DNA of 17,182 bases, taken from Spirochaetes bacterium RBG_16_67_19 (GTDB taxonomy: Bacteria; Spirochaetota; Spirochaetia; SZUA-6; DRHE01). The stretch's first letter is position 1. The number at the start of each line of letters is the position of its first letter. Below the pieces are notes generated by a model. That model was not told the origin of the DNA. It made no database searches and saw only the letters and a list, made by a program, of their open reading frames with translations. Both the position numbers and the translations under genes were made by a program. The DNA is taken from the NCBI GenBank assembly GCA_001829505.1, contig MIBK01000042.1:2752-19933 (forward strand). Reading direction: 5' to 3'. Positions 13,540 through 17,182 of the stretch are shown here, in pieces.

Positions 13540-15691
13540 GATAGTGGTAGTAGTATTGACTGTAGCGATATCTGCCCTCCTTGGCATCGACCCCGTTCAG
13601 AATACCTCCGAGGACTCTGACTCGTGTCTGATCCAGAATGTCTCTCATCCTGCGGACCGCCCTCTTATCGGTCTTTCCGGACTTCAAGACCACCAGCGCT
13701 CCATCTAGATTCGAGGCCAGATCCAGAGCATCCGTCGCCGCCAGCACGGGGGGAACGTCGAAAATGATTCGCTTGTAGTCAGCCTTCAGCTCTTCGATCA
13801 GCGCTTTCATTCTGGAGGAACCCAGCAGCTCAGAAGAATTGGGAGGGATCGGTCCGACGGTGATGACCTGCAGGTTCTTCACCCCCTCGACCTGCTGGAG
13901 CACGGAGCGGTAGCTCGTGCCCTCCGAAAGGACGTTACTGATCCCCGGATACTGGGGCAGGTTGAAGATCTTGTGAACCGCTGGAATCTTGAAATCAGCA
14001 TCCACTAGGAGGACCCTTTCCTCCTGGACCGCCAGCTCGATGGAAAGATTGGCGGCGATCGTGGTCTTGCCATCGCCCGGGGTCGGACTGGTCACCATGA
14101 TAATCTTGAGTTGCTTATCCACCTCCACGAAGCGCAGATTGGCCCTCAGCAACCGGAAGGCTTCCGAAGCAAGGGAGGCCGGCTCGTCCCGGGCAACCAG
14201 CTGCAGACGGCCTGTTCTGGCTTTGCCCCCTTTCTGCCCGTTGCGCCGACCGTTGTTCTCAAAACGGGGGATTATTCCGAGGACCGGAATGCTCAAGAGC
14301 CTCTTGATCTCATCCTCGGTCTTTAGTGTTTTGTCCAAGTACTCAAGCAGGAAGGACAGGATGATCGCCAGGAACAGGCTGCCAGCCAAGGCGATGATCG
14401 CGTTCTCCTTTTTTCTGGGCTGGACAGGCCTCAACGGGGTTACGGCCGGATCCACGACATCGATGTTTCCGATCTGACTCGCCGCTTCGATGCCGGCCTC
14501 GTTTTTCGCGCGCATCAAGGCGGCATATAGCTCTTCGTATATCGAGCGGGCTCTTTCGAGCCTTATCAGGATTATCTCCCGGGCGGAAAGCTGATTGATG
14601 CCTTCTTCGTGGAGCTTGATCAGCTTCAACCAGGCGTCCTCTTGGGCCTCCAACACAATATCCTGCGATTGGTATTCGGCCAGCTGCATCTGCAGCGCCG
14701 AGTCGATGCTGCTTGCTCGCGCCGACCTCAGGCTCTTTTCGATTTCATTGCGAATCTCCTTTCTCAGAGAATCGATCCTGGCGTTGATCTGCGCCACCCT
14801 TTGCTCATCCGCCGGGGATTCCCTTCCCAGGCTGGACAACTGCATTTGGAGCCCGGCCAGACTGTCTTGCAGCTGCCGGATAGCCGGAGTGCTGGGTATC
14901 CTGGCCAGCGAACCATCGCTGGCGGCCGTCGGGTTCATCTGCCCCAACAGGGCTTTCATTCTGGTATCCAGAATCTCTCTTTCGACTCTGGCCTGCTGAT
15001 AGGAGGCCTCAATTGCGGCCAAACGATCCACCTTCAGCCGGGCTTCCTCGCTCAGCACGCCTATGCCCTCCGACTGCTTGTACCGCAGCAGGTCCTCCTC
15101 GGCCTCCTCTAGTTTCTCGCTGACCTGATCCACCTGCCCCAAGACAAAGGCCAGCACCGCGTTCGCCTCTTCCCGCTTCGAATCCACATTTCTTCCGATA
15201 AAAACGTGGGAGAGCGAGTTGGCAATCCTGCCGGCCATCAGCGGGTTGCTAGAGCGAACGGCTATCCTGATCAGCTGGGTATTGGCTATGTTGCTGACCG
15301 AGAGATCCTTCCGAAGCCTGTTCAGCGCTGTCAGGGATCTTTCTTCAAAGCTCATTCCCCTTTCGATCCTGTACTCTTGCTCCAGATCCAGTTCGGCAAT
15401 GACCTCCTCCAGAACGCTCCTGCTTTTCAGGATCTCGATTTGGGTGTTTATCTCCTCTTTGGAGCTGAGAACCGAAACCGCGGAGCTGAGATATTCACCC
15501 CCCAGAAGAGAAGGCTTAGGCTCCTTTATGCGCAGAATCGTGGAAGCTTCGTATACCGGCGTCAGCATGAAGCTTATGGCCAAAACTACCGAGGTCGTCG
15601 CAACCACCAGCAGAACGATCATCCACTTCCTGCGCCAAATGATCCGCCAGTAATCCTCTAATGGATGTTCGTCCTCCCTATGCTCTTGCAC
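13523..15691 (-). CDS. Wzz/BY-kinase fusion: chain-length regulator with bacterial tyrosine kinase domain
   Basis: A 722-residue inner-membrane protein (Wzc/ExoP type) that controls polysaccharide chain length and export by cycles of oligomerisation and tyrosine autophosphorylation. Residues 8-60 hold the Wzz N terminus (DYWRIIWRRKW, first membrane helix about 23-42, then LTPVYEASTILRI). Residues 170-400 are largely coiled coil in the periplasm. A proline-rich VDPAVTPLRPVQP (413-425) precedes the second membrane helix (431-452). The cytoplasmic kinase has SEAFRLLRANL (509-519), Walker A TSPTPGDGKTT (534-544), Walker A' VLLVDADFKIP (560-570) and Walker B IIFDVPPV (642-649). The tail carries a tyrosine cluster (Y708, Y710, Y713-715, Y717). 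Start GTG 15691 has AGGAG ten bases upstream. No cognate Wzb phosphatase is in the window. Confidence 0.95.
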   Translation of the reverse strand: MQEHREDEHPLEDYWRIIWRRKWMIVLLVVATTSVVLAISFMLTPVYEASTILRIKEPKPSLLGGEYLSSAVSVLSSKEEINTQIEILKSRSVLEEVIAELDLEQEYRIERGMSFEERSLTALNRLRKDLSVSNIANTQLIRIAVRSSNPLMAGRIANSLSHVFIGRNVDSKREEANAVLAFVLGQVDQVSEKLEEAEEDLLRYKQSEGIGVLSEEARLKVDRLAAIEASYQQARVEREILDTRMKALLGQMNPTAASDGSLARIPSTPAIRQLQDSLAGLQMQLSSLGRESPADEQRVAQINARIDSLRKEIRNEIEKSLRSARASSIDSALQMQLAEYQSQDIVLEAQEDAWLKLIKLHEEGINQLSAREIILIRLERARSIYEELYAALMRAKNEAGIEAASQIGNIDVVDPAVTPLRPVQPRKKENAIIALAGSLFLAIILSFLLEYLDKTLKTEDEIKRLLSIPVLGIIPRFENNGRRNGQKGGKARTGRLQLVARDEPASLASEAFRLLRANLRFVEVDKQLKIIMVTSPTPGDGKTTIAANLSIELAVQEERVLLVDADFKIPAVHKIFNLPQYPGISNVLSEGTSYRSVLQQVEGVKNLQVITVGPIPPNSSELLGSSRMKALIEELKADYKRIIFDVPPVLAATDALDLASNLDGALVVLKSGKTDKRAVRRMRDILDQTRVRVLGGILNGVDAKEGRYRYSQYYYHYHAGQS

Positions 15692-15727
15692 GGTTTATTG
15701 TCTCCTGTATCTGCGCCAACAAGCGGG

Positions 15728-16429
15728 TTATTCCCCTAGCTGGTCCAAAAGATCGAAGAGTTCTTGCCAGGCCTCGCCTCCCAATCTCATGGCTGCCTCC
15801 TGTTGCAGCGTGCTCTGGCGGTTGCGCGCATCCTGCATTTCCACCTCGATACCGATGATGCGTTCCCTCAGGTTCCAGAGTTTGTCCACATCGGGTGAGG
15901 CCGTCCCCGCCCTGACCTGCTTTTCGACCAGATTGCTGTAATCTTCCAGATAGGCTTTCAGTCTCTCGAGGCTCGCCCCCTTGTTTCCCAGCCCCAGCAG
16001 CTCTCTCATAGTGGAAAACAGGTCGGCGACAAGGGAATTCCTGATTCTCAGGTACTCCTGTCGGGCTTCCTCGCGCGCCTTCTTGAGATTGTAGGCGTTC
16101 AAGGCCCTGGCGGGATCTGCTATCGATAGACTTGCGCCCAGCGTAGCTGCGGGACGGATATAGAAGGAACCGGTGTCAGGATCATAGTAGCTGGTGGCAA
16201 TAGAGAAACTGATGCCCGTCAGGGCCACCCCCCCGCGCGGCGCCGGGAGCTTCTCGCTTTCACGAAGCAGCGCCGCCTGCGAAGCCAGGGTAGGGTTATT
16301 GTCGAGCACGATCTGAAGCATCCGCTGGATGCTCTCGTCCCGACCGCCCCCGCCCTGCGCCCAGGCGCCGGCGGCAGCCAGCAGCAGGAGGCAGGCCAGG
16401 GCGCAGGGTTTCAAGAAAACCTGATTCAT
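15728..16429 (-). CDS. short TolC-like (outer-membrane efflux family) protein, apparently one repeat only
   Basis: A 233-residue exported protein from ATG 16429. Residues 1-25 form a Sec signal peptide (MNQVFLKPCALACLLLL, then AWA before the likely cut). A TTG at 16462 would add 11 residues that fit poorly. After a glycine-rich linker, residues 31-62 form a helix with VLDNNPTLASQAALL, the usual opening of the OEP/TolC repeat. Residues 67-103 look like two beta strands, and 105-216 are long amphipathic helices with GTASPDVDKLWNLRERIIG and a terminal QEAAMRLGG. TolC-family proteins normally have two such repeats and 400-500 residues, so this is about half a protomer ending at a clean TAA. It is the first gene of the leftward operon, 36 bases ahead of the Wzz/BY-kinase, so a role in export across the outer membrane or periplasm is inferred. 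Family assignment rests on pattern only. Confidence 0.65.
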   Translation of the reverse strand: MNQVFLKPCALACLLLLAAAGAWAQGGGGRDESIQRMLQIVLDNNPTLASQAALLRESEKLPAPRGGVALTGISFSIATSYYDPDTGSFYIRPAATLGASLSIADPARALNAYNLKKAREEARQEYLRIRNSLVADLFSTMRELLGLGNKGASLERLKAYLEDYSNLVEKQVRAGTASPDVDKLWNLRERIIGIEVEMQDARNRQSTLQQEAAMRLGGEAWQELFDLLDQLGE

Positions 16430-16462
16430 GGTTGTCTGCGGAGCCAGAATACACCAATTCAA

Positions 16463-16487
16463 GATATCCCGCCAGGGGCGGAATATC
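16463..16487. promoter_or_regulatory. near-perfect inverted repeat in the divergent intergenic region (candidate operator)
   Basis: Left arm GATATCCCGCC (16463-16473), three-base centre AGG, right arm GGCGGAATATC (16477-16487); ten of eleven positions pair. It lies in the 122-base space between the divergent TolC-like gene (start 16429) and the sugar transferase gene (start 16552). A bound dimeric regulator could control both directions. No T-run follows on either strand, so an intrinsic terminator is unlikely. Operator function is inference. Confidence 0.5.
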
Positions 16488-16502
16488 CACTCCCTACTCG
16501 TG

Positions 16503-16531
16503 TTGGAATCGAGGGGAGCAGGGTATATTCT
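16503..16531 (+). promoter_or_regulatory. candidate sigma70-like promoter for the sugar transferase gene
   Basis: TTGGAA (16503-16508), a 17-base spacer and TATTCT (16526-16531) lie 20 bases before the ATG. An overlapping TATATT (16524-16529) is a second choice of -10 with a 15-base spacer. A purine-rich AAGGTAGG (16535-16542) follows and could serve as ribosome site. Matched by eye only. Confidence 0.35.
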
Positions 16532-16551
16532 ATTAAGGTAGGCTCAGGACC

Positions 16552-17182
16552 ATGGGTTTAGGCAGGCCGAAGCTCCTTATCATCCTCTGCTACGAGGCGC
16601 TCGTGTTCTCGGGCACCTTCCTGCTGGTGCGCAATGCCTACGGGGGCTTGATCCTGGCCGGAGCCGAGCTTTCGTCCAGAATGGTCCTGATCCTGGGCTT
16701 TTTCTTCGCCGTCTACTTCTACTTGATGTGGCGGGACCTCTATTCTCGAAATTACCACTACTACCTGAGAAACACCTACCGGATCGTGCTGAAGAACATC
16801 GCCCTGGCGCTCTTGCTCGTCCTGGGCGTCCTGGCGGTGCTTTCCGGCATCGCGCGCTCCGCGCTCCTGCCCTCCCTGCTGATCTACCTGCCCGTGGGCG
16901 TGGCCAGCTTCCTTCTGCTGCATGGCTCCCAATTCCTCTGGATCCGCTACCTCAGCCATATTGGCTATTTCCGGAAGAACTGCTTGATCATCGGCTCCCC
17001 GAGCGATGGGTTCGCTCCGGAGGCTTCCTTCCAGGATATCGGCAACACCAAGAGCTACGTGGGCCGCATCCAACGCAACGGCGCCGGGTGGGAATGGCTC
17101 TGCCGGCCGGCGGAACGGCGGCGGGTCCGCAGCCTCCGGGAGGTGAAAAAAATCATACTGAAGAAGAACGTCGGGGAGATCA
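16552..17182 (+). CDS. polyprenyl-phosphate sugar-1-phosphate transferase, N-terminal part (3' end outside window)
   Basis: An open frame from ATG 16552 to the window edge gives about 210 residues. Four hydrophobic segments are seen at roughly residues 8-27, 42-62, 84-103 and 107-130. Then comes a basic stretch and a KNCLIIGSPSDG strand (about 142-153), the start of the soluble nucleotide-fold domain that precedes the catalytic domain in WbaP/WcaJ/EPS-type initiating transferases. These enzymes place a sugar-1-phosphate on undecaprenyl phosphate and so begin the repeat unit. The catalytic C-terminal half (bacterial sugar transferase domain) lies beyond the window, so the call rests on the membrane pattern, the IIGS strand and the context. 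A WbpM-like epimerase/dehydratase shares this N-terminal layout and is the main alternative. It is divergent from the leftward operon. Seven A in a row lie at 17146-17152. Confidence 0.72.
   Translation, partial: MGLGRPKLLIILCYEALVFSGTFLLVRNAYGGLILAGAELSSRMVLILGFFFAVYFYLMWRDLYSRNYHYYLRNTYRIVLKNIALALLLVLGVLAVLSGIARSALLPSLLIYLPVGVASFLLLHGSQFLWIRYLSHIGYFRKNCLIIGSPSDGFAPEASFQDIGNTKSYVGRIQRNGAGWEWLCRPAERRRVRSLREVKKIILKKNVGEI

Noticed and set aside
16430..16551. A JUMPstart/ops element for RfaH-type antitermination of the long operon
   Set aside because: No GGCGGTAG core is present on either strand in the leader.
16558..17073. A 171-codon - strand frame at the right edge
   Set aside because: It is antisense to the membrane-protein frame starting at 16552, and its Q/E/H-rich composition is the expected complement of hydrophobic codons.
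1..17182. Insertion sequences, tRNA or CRISPR features
   Set aside because: No transposase frames, terminal repeats, cloverleaf-like segments or regularly spaced repeats were seen.

Overview
The window is a polysaccharide biosynthesis and export locus of the Wzx/Wzy-dependent type. It probably comes from a GC-rich diderm bacterium. The best lineage hint is the outer-membrane protein at 2153-3322, which resembles the UPF0164/PorV-like barrels common in spirochaetes, so a free-living or environmental spirochaete is my best guess. That guess rests on one protein family and is only moderately firm. I see no rRNA, tRNA, CRISPR array, transposase or phage gene.

Layout. The left flank (1-2120, + strand) holds the end of an FGGY sugar kinase overlapping a Wzi-family outer-membrane barrel gene. 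It converges on the PorV-like barrel gene (2153-3322, - strand). A 77-base AT-rich gap with palindromes separates that gene from the main cluster. The cluster runs leftward from about 16429 to 3400. In transcription order it holds: a short TolC-like outer-membrane protein; a Wzz/BY-kinase chain-length regulator; a methyltransferase; a Wzx flippase; a methyltransferase; a Wzy/WaaL-type polymerase or ligase; two GT4 glycosyltransferases; a methyltransferase; one methyltransferase gene inserted on the opposite strand (5418-6257); a third GT4; and a WecG/TagA/CpsF-type glycosyltransferase. Most neighbours overlap by 4-17 bases, which implies translational coupling. At the right edge (16552-17182, + strand) a polyprenyl-phosphate sugar-1-phosphate transferase starts divergently. 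A near-perfect inverted repeat lies in the shared promoter region.

How the genes fit together (inference from families). The sugar transferase would start the repeat unit on undecaprenyl phosphate. The WecG-type enzyme and the three GT4 enzymes would extend it. The four methyltransferases could decorate sugars. Wzx would flip the unit, the Wzy-like protein would polymerise it, and the Wzz/BY-kinase would set chain length. No Wza-type (OPX) exporter and no Wzb-type phosphatase is present. The half-length TolC-like protein occupies the place where an exporter would be expected, and two outer-membrane barrels lie at the other end. The cluster core is visibly richer in A+T than its left flank, as is common for exchanged surface-polysaccharide loci.

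Most notable points: the half-size TolC-like protein; the inverted methyltransferase gene packed between leftward genes; the divergent-promoter inverted repeat; and two ATAG...CTAT palindromes spaced 21 bases apart.
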